From CAZWUZ01 sp964637655 [NCBI: uncultured bacterium] (GTDB lineage Bacteria; DAOPZR01), in NCBI GenBank assembly GCA_964637655.1, contig CAZWUZ010000043.1, forward strand, positions 1-16,666: a DNA stretch of 16,666 bases, given 5' to 3'. Shown piece by piece: positions 1 to 6,867 of this stretch; position 1 is the first letter of the stretch, and each line of letters begins with the position of its first letter. Made by a program: the position numbers and the translations under genes. The notes beneath the pieces were generated by a model. It saw only the letters and a program-made list of their open reading frames with translations, had not been told where the DNA came from and ran no database searches.

Positions 1-839
1 GGCTGACGGACACCGGCGATGCCGCGGGAGAATGAGGCGCGCATTTCCGCCGCCCGGTCGAGCAGCACCGGAGAAAGAAACGCGCAGCCGAAACGGCGCA
101 GCAGCGCCGTCGCCCGCGCCTCCTGGAAATGCAGCAGCAGCATGACGACCAGTGCGCCGCCGAACACCACCACCCCGGCCAGCCCGGCCCAGCGCACCTC
201 GGGTGACGCCACCGGCATGGTCAGCAGCAGGGCGAGGAGGAAAAGCAGGATGGCGATGCCGTCCCAGATGCGTTCCATCACCACCGTGGCGAACGCCGCG
301 CTCTTGCTGATGTTCTCCGTGCGGGCGATGACATAGGCGCGGAGGAATTCACCCGCCCGGGCCGGGTAGATGCAGTTGCCCCAGAACCCGATCATCAGCG
401 CGTCGAGCGAATTGCGGAACGAGATCGGCTTGACCGTGTGCAGCAGCACCTGCCAGCGCAGCGCCCGCACCAGGTAGGCGAGCAGCGTCGGTACCAGCGC
501 AACCAGCAGCACACCGTAGTGCGCGTCACACAGCGCCTGCCACGCCGCGCGCGGGTCGATCCAGTCGAAGAGCAGGAGCAGGCAGACCACGGTGATGCCA
601 AAACCGAACCACAGCCGCCCCGAGAGGCGCGCGCGCAGCGGGGTCAGATAGAGCAGCGCCACCAGCACGTAGACCGCGGCCGTGGCGGTGTAGAGCCAGA
701 ACAGGTAGGGAGCGGCGCCGCGCGCCAGTTTCACCGCGCAGAGCACCGCCGGCAGCAGCAGGCAGACGGCGACGATGGCCGCCTTGCCGCGCGCCCAGAG
801 GCGCGCCAGCGTCAGCGCCCGCGCGTCGCACTCAGCCAT
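1..839 (-). CDS. LPG-synthase-TM/flippase-like integral membrane protein (3' end beyond window)
   Basis: The frame is open from an ATG at 839 to the window edge, so the C-terminus is missing. The visible 279 residues are strongly hydrophobic with several membrane segments. Residues about 20-85 form an N-terminal group of three helices. Then comes a region typical of the lysylphosphatidylglycerol synthase TM/UPF0104 family: an AYLVRALRW stretch, a GNCIYPARAGEFLRAYVIAR segment and ATVVMERIWDGIAIL, which match the family's conserved 'GE..RA' and 'T.v.ER..D' motifs. The start overlaps the end of the upstream UbiA-type gene by 8 bp, so the two are probably translationally coupled. Members of this fold are often found with polyprenyl-phosphate sugar genes and are proposed to move lipid-linked substrates across the membrane. 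That role is inferred here from the three upstream genes. The family call is fairly firm; the substrate is unknown. Confidence 0.78.
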   Translation of the reverse strand, partial: MAECDARALTLARLWARGKAAIVAVCLLLPAVLCAVKLARGAAPYLFWLYTATAAVYVLVALLYLTPLRARLSGRLWFGFGITVVCLLLLFDWIDPRAAWQALCDAHYGVLLVALVPTLLAYLVRALRWQVLLHTVKPISFRNSLDALMIGFWGNCIYPARAGEFLRAYVIARTENISKSAAFATVVMERIWDGIAILLFLLALLLTMPVASPEVRWAGLAGVVVFGGALVVMLLLHFQEARATALLRRFGCAFLSPVLLDRAAEMRASFSRGIAGVRQ

Positions 840-1695
840 AAATCACGAGCAGCACGCTCAGCCCCCAGAGCAGCAGCGCGCCCTGCAGCGGGCGGTCGGT
901 CAGCACCGCCTGCTCGGGCGCGCCCGCCTGCCCGCGTTCCAGCAGGTAGAGGTAGCGGAAGATCCCGAAGATGACAAAGAGCAGCGTGTACTTCAGCCCG
1001 TCGGTGCCGAAATGCACACGCGTCTCGTCCGCCACCGTGTAGAGCGCGTAGACGACGATGACCGAGGCGGTGGTGACGGCGATGAAACGGTCGAGCAGCA
1101 CCGGGGTGTACTGCGCCAGCACCGGGCGGTGCGCGTCGGGCTGCGCCAGCTGGCGCACTTCGCTGAGGCGCTTGGCCAGCGCGAGGAAGAGCGCGAGCAG
1201 GAAACTGGCCAGCAGCAGCCAGGTCGAACAGGCCACCCCGACCGCGGCCGCCCCCGCGTAGGCGCGCAGGGCGAAGCCCGCGGCGATGACCATGACATCG
1301 ATGATGACCAGCTGCTTGAGCCGCAGGTTATAGGCAACCATCAGCGCCGCGTAGGCGCTGAGCGCGGCGAGGAAGGCGGGGGGCAGCGGCAGCGCGAGCA
1401 ACAGGCCCGCCCCGAGCGAAACGACCCCGAACAGCGTCGCCGCTGCCGGCGTGATGTCGCCCGCCGCCACCGGGCGCAGGCGTTTGCGCGGGTGCTGCCG
1501 GTCCGCCGCCGCGTCACGCACGTCGTTGAGCGCGTAGATGCCGCCGGCGACGAGGCAGAAGGCGAGCACCGCGAGCAGCGCCGCCAGCGCCTCCCCCGGC
1601 TCGCTCAGGCGCTGCCCGAACACCACCCCGGCGAGGACAAAGAGGTTCTTGGTCCACTGCGCCGGCCGCCACAGCCGCAGGCAGGCGCGCAGCAT
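832..1695 (-). CDS. UbiA-family decaprenyl-phosphate phosphoribosyltransferase-like protein
   Basis: A 287-residue polytopic membrane protein. It carries the first Asp-rich prenyl-phosphate/Mg2+ motif NDVRDAAADRQHPRKRLRP (residues 57-75), whose N-D-x2-D-x3-D...HPxKxxRP form is characteristic of the mycobacterial DPPR synthase (Rv3806c) branch rather than of quinone or haem prenyltransferases. A second family-specific stretch near residues 215-253 runs ALYTVADETRVHFGTDGLKY and then FGIFRYLYL. Known members transfer phosphoribose from PRPP to decaprenyl phosphate, making the precursor of lipid-linked ribose or arabinose. ATG at 1695 shares a base with the preceding gene's stop (TGATG), and the stop overlaps the next gene's start. 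Context (WecA-type transferase and UDP-sugar dehydrogenase upstream) supports a role in envelope glycan synthesis. The family is confident; the exact acceptor and donor are inferred. Confidence 0.87.
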   Translation of the reverse strand: MLRACLRLWRPAQWTKNLFVLAGVVFGQRLSEPGEALAALLAVLAFCLVAGGIYALNDVRDAAADRQHPRKRLRPVAAGDITPAAATLFGVVSLGAGLLLALPLPPAFLAALSAYAALMVAYNLRLKQLVIIDVMVIAAGFALRAYAGAAAVGVACSTWLLLASFLLALFLALAKRLSEVRQLAQPDAHRPVLAQYTPVLLDRFIAVTTASVIVVYALYTVADETRVHFGTDGLKYTLLFVIFGIFRYLYLLERGQAGAPEQAVLTDRPLQGALLLWGLSVLLVIYG

Positions 1696-2813
1696 CAGGG
1701 TTTGTTCCCCGCCGCCGCGGTGCTGTTCTGCTCCTCGCGGTTGGCGCTGGCGCGTTCGAGCAGCACGATGACCGCAAAGAGCATCAGCGTATGCAGCAGC
1801 ACGAGCAGCGCATCCTTCGCCTCGAGTTTCGGCAGCAGCGTCGCCGGCAGCCCGACCGCAAAGGTGACCAGGTAGATGGTCAGCACCGCCTGCCTGACCG
1901 TCATGCCGAGGTTGACCAGGCGGTGCGAGAAATGGCGCTTGTCCGCGGTGAAGATCGAGATGCCGAGCTGCCAGCGCATCACCATCACCGAGAGCGTGTC
2001 GAAAATCGGCACGGCAAGGATGAGCAGCGGAATGATCACCGGCAGGTGGGTCAGCCGGCTCGCCGAGAGGTAGTTGCCGAGCATGGCCAGCGCGGCGAGC
2101 ACGAAACCGAGCACCAGCGAGCCCGCATCACCCATGAACACCCGCGCCGGGGTGAAATTGTAACGCAGGAAGGCGAAGGCGGAACCGCTGAGGATGAGCG
2201 CCAGCACGGCCAGCAGCGACTGGCCCTGGTCGGCAAAGGTGATGGCGAAGAGCAGGGCGGCGATGGCGGCAACTCCCGCGGAGAGACCGTCCATGTTGTC
2301 GAGCAGGTTGAAGGCGTTGGTGATGGCCACCACCCAGAGCACGGTCATGGCGTAGGAAATCAGCGGTACCCCGATAAACAGCACCACCTTCGTCCCGGTG
2401 AGAAAGAGCACGGAGGCGGCGATGATCTGGCAGGCAAACTTGCCGCGCACGGAGAGCCCGTAGCGGTCATCGTAGAGGCCGGCAAAAAACATCAGCGCCG
2501 CCCCCGCCAGCAGCCCGAGCACCTGCAGCTGCATCGCCTGCGCCTCCAGCAGCACGTCGAGCGCCTGCGCGTGCAGCCCGAACACCTGCTGCAGCAGCGG
2601 CAGCGCCGGCGGCAGGCCGTAGAGCACCGCCGCCGTCAGCACGGTGAACGTGCCCCAGACCGCCAGCCCGCCGAGCAGCGGCTTCACCACGCGATGCATC
2701 TTGCGCGCGTTGGGGCGGTCGATAAGGCGCAGGCGGATGGCCAGCCGGATGCACCACGGCAGCACCAGCAGCGTCAGCAGCGCCGCGACCGACCAGGCCA
2801 GCAGGAACGGCAT
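1695..2813 (-). CDS. WecA/TagO/MraY-type undecaprenyl-phosphate N-acetylhexosamine-1-phosphate transferase
   Basis: A 372-residue membrane protein of glycosyltransferase family 4 with about ten or eleven hydrophobic segments. Catalytic landmarks are all present: YDDRYG (D115-D116), NAFNLLDNMDGLSAG (residues 166-180), the FMGDAGSLVLG loop (D229), and the cytoplasmic DKRHFSHRL loop (H294, H297) that marks the WecA/TagO side of the family. Known enzymes attach a sugar-1-phosphate from a UDP-sugar to undecaprenyl phosphate, the first membrane step of many surface polymers. The ATG at 2813 is one base after the stop of the UDP-sugar dehydrogenase, and the stop fuses with the next start (TGATG). 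The gene therefore sits mid-operon. It is unlikely to be the essential peptidoglycan MraY, since no mur or fts genes are nearby and the loop pattern is WecA-like. The sugar is not determinable; GlcNAc or a derivative is most likely. Confidence 0.88.
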   Translation of the reverse strand: MPFLLAWSVAALLTLLVLPWCIRLAIRLRLIDRPNARKMHRVVKPLLGGLAVWGTFTVLTAAVLYGLPPALPLLQQVFGLHAQALDVLLEAQAMQLQVLGLLAGAALMFFAGLYDDRYGLSVRGKFACQIIAASVLFLTGTKVVLFIGVPLISYAMTVLWVVAITNAFNLLDNMDGLSAGVAAIAALLFAITFADQGQSLLAVLALILSGSAFAFLRYNFTPARVFMGDAGSLVLGFVLAALAMLGNYLSASRLTHLPVIIPLLILAVPIFDTLSVMVMRWQLGISIFTADKRHFSHRLVNLGMTVRQAVLTIYLVTFAVGLPATLLPKLEAKDALLVLLHTLMLFAVIVLLERASANREEQNSTAAAGNKP

Positions 2814-2814
2814 G

Positions 2815-4110
2815 TCAGATCAGCACGATCTTCGCGCGCCCACGCCTGACATTTTTCGTCGCGTTGCGCGTGTCGACCACCAGTTTCGCCTGCGCCACCA
2901 CCTGCGCGTAGTCGTAGTCCGTGTGATCGGTGGCGATGACCACGAGGTCCTGCCCGCGCAGCAGCGCCGGGGTCAGGCGCCGCGACTTCAGGCCCGCCGC
3001 CGCCGGCACGTACGGGTCGTTGTAGGTCACCTTCGCCCCGCGCTGCCGCAGCAGGTGGATGATTTCCAGCGCCGGCGATTCGCGCTGGTCGTCGATGTTG
3101 CGCTTGTAGGCGACCCCGAGCACCAGCACCCGGCTGCCGTTGACGCTGCGCCGGCGCGCGTTGAGCGCGGTCGCCACCTTGGCCACCACGTACTCGGGCA
3201 TCTTGCTGTTGATCTCGCCCGCCAGTTCGATGAAACGCGCGTTGAAATCGAGCGTCTTGGCCTTCCACGACAGGTAGAACGGGTCGATGGGGATGCAGTG
3301 ACCGCCGAGGCCCGGGCCCGGGTAGAAGGGCATGAAGCCGAACGGCTTGGTCGCCGCCGCGTCGATGACTTCCCAGACATTGATGCCGAAACGGTCGCAG
3401 AGCTGCGTCATCTCGTTGGCCATGCCGATGTTGATGCTGCGGAAGGTATTCTCCAGCAGCTTGACCATCTCCGCCGCCGCCGGCGACGAGACCGGAATGA
3501 CCGTCTCCACCGCGAGGCGGTAGAGGGCACCCGCGGCCGCGCTGCACGCCGGGGTCAGGCCGCCCACCACCTTGGGGGTGTTGCGCGTGTTGAATTTCGG
3601 GTTGCCCGGATCGACCCGCTCGGGGGAGAAGGCAAGGTGGAAATCCTTCCCCGCCTTGAGTCCCGTCTGTTCCTCGAGAATGGCCTGTACGATTTCCTCG
3701 GTCGTCCCCGGGTAGGTGGTCGATTCGAGGATGATCAGCTGCCCGCGCCGCAGGTGCTTCGCGATCGCCTGCACGGCGCTGACGATGTAGGAGACGTCAG
3801 GGTCCTTGGTCTTGCGCAGCGGCGTGGGCACGCAGATGTTGACCGTGTCGAGCGTGCGGATAACGGCGAAATCCGTCGTCGCGCGCAGTTTCTTTTTCGC
3901 CACCAGGGCGCGCACCGTCGCCGTCGGCACGTCCTGGATGTACGACACGCCGCGATTGACACTCGCCACCTTGCGCGCGTCGACGTCGATGCCGACCACC
4001 AGCGCCGCGCCCCCCTCCGCCAGTTCGACCGCCAGCGGCAGGCCGACATACCCCAGCCCGATAACCCCGCATTTTGCCCTACCCTGCCTGATTTTGTCCG
4101 TCAGTTTCAT
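2815..4110 (-). CDS. UDP-N-acetyl-D-hexosamine 6-dehydrogenase (WbpA/WecC-type nucleotide-sugar dehydrogenase)
   Basis: 431 residues, the usual family length. The N-terminal Rossmann motif GLGYVG (residues 18-23) binds NAD. ESTTYPGTTEE (129-139) and FSPERVDPGN (161-170) are family signatures. The central EMVKLLENTFR segment supplies Lys217, and PGPGLGGHCIPIDPFYL (264-280) contains the catalytic Cys272. The C-terminal domain contains GVAYKRNIDDQRESPALEI. Such enzymes oxidise C6 of a UDP-sugar twice to the uronic acid. The YPGTTEE and ESPALEI forms are more typical of UDP-GlcNAc/ManNAc dehydrogenases than of UDP-glucose dehydrogenase, so an N-acetylhexosaminuronate product is the better guess. 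The ATG at 4110 lies in an ATGA overlap with the Smr gene. It is cytoplasmic and probably supplies the donor for the WecA-type and later glycosyl steps. Confidence 0.9.
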   Translation of the reverse strand: MKLTDKIRQGRAKCGVIGLGYVGLPLAVELAEGGAALVVGIDVDARKVASVNRGVSYIQDVPTATVRALVAKKKLRATTDFAVIRTLDTVNICVPTPLRKTKDPDVSYIVSAVQAIAKHLRRGQLIILESTTYPGTTEEIVQAILEEQTGLKAGKDFHLAFSPERVDPGNPKFNTRNTPKVVGGLTPACSAAAGALYRLAVETVIPVSSPAAAEMVKLLENTFRSINIGMANEMTQLCDRFGINVWEVIDAAATKPFGFMPFYPGPGLGGHCIPIDPFYLSWKAKTLDFNARFIELAGEINSKMPEYVVAKVATALNARRRSVNGSRVLVLGVAYKRNIDDQRESPALEIIHLLRQRGAKVTYNDPYVPAAAGLKSRRLTPALLRGQDLVVIATDHTDYDYAQVVAQAKLVVDTRNATKNVRRGRAKIVLI

Positions 4111-4592
4111 AGCCGTCCTCTCGGTTGCAGGGTGACGACCGTCACCCCGGAATCACCTTCACCGTACCAGCCGTGGCGAAACGCCGCGACCAGCGGATGC
4201 CCGTCCAGCAACGCGTGCAGCGCCTGCCGCAGCGCGCCGCCCCCCTTGCCGTGCACCAGCCGCACCAGCGGCACTCCGGCGCAGAAGGCGCGGTTGAGAA
4301 ACCGGTCAGCCGCTGCCGCCGCTTCGTCCCCCGTCAACCCGTGCAGGTCAAGCTGTGTCGCCGCCGCCGGGGTTGCGTGCACCTGCACCGCCGCCACGAC
4401 GCCGGCCGCCGCCGGCCCCAGCATCAGCAGGTCGGCGACTGCGCACTGCACGCGCAGTTCGCCGCTGAGTACCGTGCAGATACCGTCTGACGCCGGGGCC
4501 GCCGCGAGCACACCGTCGAGCCCGAGCGGGGCGACACGCACGCGCGTGCCAGCGGTCAGGGCCGGAATTCCGGCGGACTGGTTATCTGCCAC
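4107..4592 (-). CDS. Stand-alone Smr-domain protein resembling the MutS2 C-terminus
   Basis: 161 residues starting at a GTG (4592) that lies inside the end of the upstream lipoprotein gene; an AGGG about ten bases before it could serve as ribosome site. Residues about 14-57 (TRVRVAPLGLDGVL ... LRVQCAVADLLML) resemble the small KOW-like barrel preceding the Smr domain in MutS2. Residues about 79-155 form the Smr domain: QLDLHG, then RLVHGKGGGALRQALHALL, then WYGEGDSGVTVVTL. The LDLHG and HGKGxGxLR motifs belong to the nuclease-type Smr fold. No MutS ATPase or clamp domain precedes it. Related Smr proteins nick or bind DNA or act on stalled ribosomes; which applies here is unknown. It overlaps both neighbours (37 bp upstream, 4 bp ATGA downstream), although function links to neither. 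Confidence 0.82.
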   Translation of the reverse strand: MADNQSAGIPALTAGTRVRVAPLGLDGVLAAAPASDGICTVLSGELRVQCAVADLLMLGPAAAGVVAAVQVHATPAAATQLDLHGLTGDEAAAAADRFLNRAFCAGVPLVRLVHGKGGGALRQALHALLDGHPLVAAFRHGWYGEGDSGVTVVTLQPRGRL

Positions 4593-4984
4593 TGGCCGTC
4601 AACCCTGCGCGCAACCGTCACTGTCCCGGGCCGGCGGGCCACAACGCTGTCACCCGCCAGCAGCTGCCAGGTGGCCGGCCGCGCCCAGGTGTCCGCACCG
4701 TCCTGCCGGTCATCGCTGCCGTCGTACTGCACCTGCACCGTCGCCGTGACAAACAGTTCGTCATAAAAAGCGCCGGTCGGCAACCCGCGGTCGGGCGCCT
4801 GCAGGGCCACCAGTGCGGTCACATCGCGCTGCTGCCACGCGGCAGCATAGGCGGCATACGTCGCCTTCGCTGCCGCCGGCAGCGTGCCGTCCGCCGGCGC
4901 GCCGCAGGAACACCCTGACGCCAGCAGCAGCACCAGACACCACGCCCGCAGACAGAACCCGTCCATAATATTGGATGGTAGCAT
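4556..4984 (-). CDS. Small predicted lipoprotein, function unknown
   Basis: 142 residues from an ATG at 4984. The N-terminus has a short polar part, a hydrophobic core (AWCLVLLLA) and a lipobox-like ASGC ending at Cys25, predicting lipidation and export. A second ATG at 4966 (MDGFCLRAWC) would give a more typical signal peptide length. The mature part starts with an Ala-rich helix (KATYAAYAAAWQQRDVTALVAL) followed by predicted strands such as TATVQVQYDG, GTVTVARRVDGQWQI. This helix-then-sheet layout resembles small NTF2-like lipoproteins, but I do not recognise a specific family. It begins 42 bp after rnc and its end contains the start of the Smr gene, so it is probably part of the same transcription unit. 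Confidence 0.68.
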   Translation of the reverse strand: MLPSNIMDGFCLRAWCLVLLLASGCSCGAPADGTLPAAAKATYAAYAAAWQQRDVTALVALQAPDRGLPTGAFYDELFVTATVQVQYDGSDDRQDGADTWARPATWQLLAGDSVVARRPGTVTVARRVDGQWQITSPPEFRP

Positions 4985-5026
4985 ACCGTCAGGCGGGTTA
5001 GCAACCGGCCAGGAACAGGAAAAACG

Positions 5027-5716
5027 TCAGGGGCGGAGGAGATTGCAGGCCCGGCAGGCGGCCCGGGCCGCCGCCTGTTCCGCCGCGCGCTTGCTGCGTC
5101 CCTCGCCCTCACCCAGCACCGTCCCGCCAAGCAGCACCGTGACCCGGTAGATGCCGTCCGCCGGCGCCCCCGGTTCCGCGTAGCGGTAGTGCGGCAGCAT
5201 GCCGTGTTCCTGCTGCGCGTAGTTGTTGAGCAGTGACTTGGCGTCGGCGGTCAGGCCGCCCGCCAGCGCGCGGTCGATGGCCGGCGCGAGGCGGGCACCG
5301 ACAAACTCCCGCGCGCGGTCGAGGCCGCCATCAAGGCAGAGCGCCCCGACCACTGCCTCGAACGCGTCCGCGAGCAGCGAATCGAGCTGCGCCCCGGCAT
5401 GTTCACTCAATCCGCGTCCGAGGCGCAGGTACTCACCCAGGCCACAGTCGCGTGCCGCCGTTGCCAGCGACACTTCGCTGACGATGCGCGCCCGCAGCCG
5501 CGCGAGATTGCCGACCGGGTCGTCCGGCAGGCGGCGATAGAGTTCCTCCGCGACGGTGAAACCGATGACGGCATCGCCGAGAAATTCCAGCCGTTCGTTA
5601 TCGGTGGTGGGGTGATTGGCTTCGTGGGCGTAGGAGCGATGGGTGAGCGCGACGGCGAGCAGCGCCGGGTCGCGCCACGGTCCGGTCACCGGCAGCAGCT
5701 GTTCGAGCGGCTTCAT
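5027..5716 (-). CDS. rnc: Ribonuclease III
   Basis: 229 residues, close to the E. coli enzyme. The endonuclease domain carries the signature NERLEFLGDAV (residues 40-50), giving catalytic E41, E44 and D48, and LLADAFEAVVGAL, giving D117 and E120. A double-stranded-RNA-binding domain fills residues about 158-222 (DAKSLLNNYAQQ ... GEGEGRSKRAAEQAAARAA). The open frame extends to 5800, but the ATG at 5716 is preferred: AGGGGG lies seven bases upstream and the protein then begins MKPLEQLLPV, aligning with normal family N-termini. A second ATG two codons earlier sits too close to that ribosome site. The enzyme matures rRNA and cleaves structured mRNAs. It follows acpP after a gap of 130 bp containing a strong palindrome, the common acpP-rnc order of many bacteria. 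Confidence 0.95.
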   Translation of the reverse strand: MKPLEQLLPVTGPWRDPALLAVALTHRSYAHEANHPTTDNERLEFLGDAVIGFTVAEELYRRLPDDPVGNLARLRARIVSEVSLATAARDCGLGEYLRLGRGLSEHAGAQLDSLLADAFEAVVGALCLDGGLDRAREFVGARLAPAIDRALAGGLTADAKSLLNNYAQQEHGMLPHYRYAEPGAPADGIYRVTVLLGGTVLGEGEGRSKRAAEQAAARAACRACNLLRP

Positions 5717-5800
5717 GCACATGCCCCCTGCCGGAGCGACAGACCGCACACCGGACACGAGCGTCCCGGTTCCATGGCTGCGCTCCCCGCGGCAGACCAC

Positions 5801-5826
5801 ACGGGTGCGGCGGTCGCCGCACCCGT
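5801..5826 (-). terminator. Perfect 12-bp-arm palindrome between acpP and rnc
   Basis: The arms ACGGGTGCGGCG and CGCCGCACCCGT are perfectly complementary around a 2-base centre. In RNA this is a GC-rich stem of about 11 bp with a four-base loop, starting 20 bases after the acpP stop. No T-run follows on the minus strand, so it is not a classical intrinsic terminator. It may instead act as a partial terminator, a 3'-end stabiliser for acpP mRNA, or a processing site in front of rnc. Confidence 0.55.
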
Positions 5827-5846
5827 CGTCTGCGGATACGTCCGGG

Positions 5847-6077
5847 TTACTTCTTGCTGTCGATGTAGCTGACCGCGTCCTGCACGGTCTTGATCTTGCC
5901 CGCGTCCTCGTCCGGAATCTCGATGCCGAACGCCTCTTCGAGTTCCATCACCAGGTCCGCCTGGTCGAGCGAGTCCGCCCCCAGGTCGACCGCGAACGAC
6001 GCGTTCGCCGTCACCTTCGCCGCATCGGCATCCAGCACCTTGACCACAATTTCCTTGACCTTGTCTTCCGTGCTCAT
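5847..6077 (-). CDS. acpP: Acyl carrier protein
   Basis: A 76-residue acidic protein with the phosphopantetheine attachment motif GADSLD, Ser36 carrying the prosthetic group, in the expected central position at the start of helix II. The remaining landmarks of the family are present: VKEIVVKVL at the N-terminus and [17 protein letters not shown] after the DSL motif. ACP shuttles growing acyl chains between fatty-acid synthase enzymes and to PlsX. The ATG at 6077 has GGAGG and GAAGG just upstream. One deviation is [11 protein letters not shown] where most ACPs have DTVELVMALEE. It lies 52 bp after fabG and precedes rnc, the usual order. Confidence 0.96.
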   Translation of the reverse strand: MSTEDKVKEIVVKVLDADAAKVTANASFAVDLGADSLDQADLVMELEEAFGIEIPDEDAGKIKTVQDAVSYIDSKK

Positions 6078-6105
6078 TTGACCTTCGCCTCCCGTCGTTT
6101 TGGGT

Positions 6106-6120
6106 CCGCGCCAGGCGCGG
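6106..6120 (-). other. Short palindrome in fabG-acpP gap
   Basis: CCGCGCC and GGCGCGG flank a single base, giving a tight GC hairpin between the fabG stop and the acpP ribosome site. It is short and could be chance in GC-rich DNA. If real it could help set the higher expression of acpP relative to fabG by protecting the 5' end of a processed acpP message. Confidence 0.3.
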
Positions 6121-6129
6121 GCACGGATC

Positions 6130-6867
6130 TTACATTGCCATGCCGCCGTTGACCCCGAGCACCTGCCCGGTAATATAGCCGGCCGCGGGCGAGGCGAGAA
6201 ACGCCACGCTCGCTGCCACTTCCTGCACCGTTCCCATCCGCCCGAGCGGAATGCCCTTGAGCAGCGCCGCGCGTTCCGCTTCGGGGATGGCCTGCGTCAT
6301 CGCCGTGTCGATGAACCCCGGTGCCACCGCGTTGACCGTCACGCCGCGCGACGCGCTCTCGCGCGCCAGCGTTTTGGTCATGCCGATAACGCCCGCTTTC
6401 GCCGCGCTGTAGTTGACCTGCCCGGCGTTGCCGATCACCCCGACGATCGAGGCGATGTTGATGATGCGCCCCGCGCGCTGCCGCAGCATGGTTTTGAGCG
6501 CCGCGCGCGCGCAGAAAAAGGTGCCTGACAAATTGATCTGCAGCACCGCGTTCCAGTCCTCATCCTTCATGCGCATGGCCAGCCCGTCGCGGGTGATCCC
6601 CGCGTTGTTGACGAGGATGTCGATGCGGCCCCAGGCCTTCACCACCTCATCCACCAGCCGGTCGCAGTCCGCCGCCTGCGCAACGTTCCCCGTCAGCGCC
6701 AGCACCGTGCCGCGGGCCGCCAGTTCCTGCGCCGCCGCCTGCGCCTTCTCCGCGTTGATGTCAGCGATGGCAACTTTGGCGCCGCGCGCCAGCAGTTCCT
6801 CCGCGATGGCGCGCCCGATGCCCTGCGCCGCCCCCGTCACCAGGGCCGCCTGATTCTGCAGTTCCAT
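6130..6867 (-). CDS. fabG: 3-oxoacyl-[acyl-carrier-protein] reductase
   Basis: 245 residues, the standard length for FabG. The short-chain dehydrogenase pattern is complete: TGAAQGIG (residues 11-18) for NADP(H) binding, NNAG at 87-90, and the catalytic Ser140, Tyr153 and Lys157 in NIASIVG ... VNYSAAKAG. It ends [14 protein letters not shown], the conserved FabG tail. The enzyme performs the first reduction of each elongation cycle on 3-oxoacyl-ACP. Its ATG shares a base with the plsX stop (TAATG), so translation is coupled to PlsX. In many bacteria fabH and fabD stand between plsX and fabG; both are absent here. Confidence 0.95.
   Translation of the reverse strand: MELQNQAALVTGAAQGIGRAIAEELLARGAKVAIADINAEKAQAAAQELAARGTVLALTGNVAQAADCDRLVDEVVKAWGRIDILVNNAGITRDGLAMRMKDEDWNAVLQINLSGTFFCARAALKTMLRQRAGRIINIASIVGVIGNAGQVNYSAAKAGVIGMTKTLARESASRGVTVNAVAPGFIDTAMTQAIPEAERAALLKGIPLGRMGTVQEVAASVAFLASPAAGYITGQVLGVNGGMAM

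Noticed and set aside
2644-4749. Very long plus-strand open frame (701 codons) opposite the sugar genes
   Set aside because: It lies antisense to genes with full family motifs, and its translation is Arg/His/Gln-rich with no domain. Long antisense frames are expected in GC-rich DNA.
5717-5800. Longer rnc start at 5800
   Set aside because: The extra 28 residues have no similarity to RNase III and pass through the intergenic region; the AGGGGG site fits ATG 5716.
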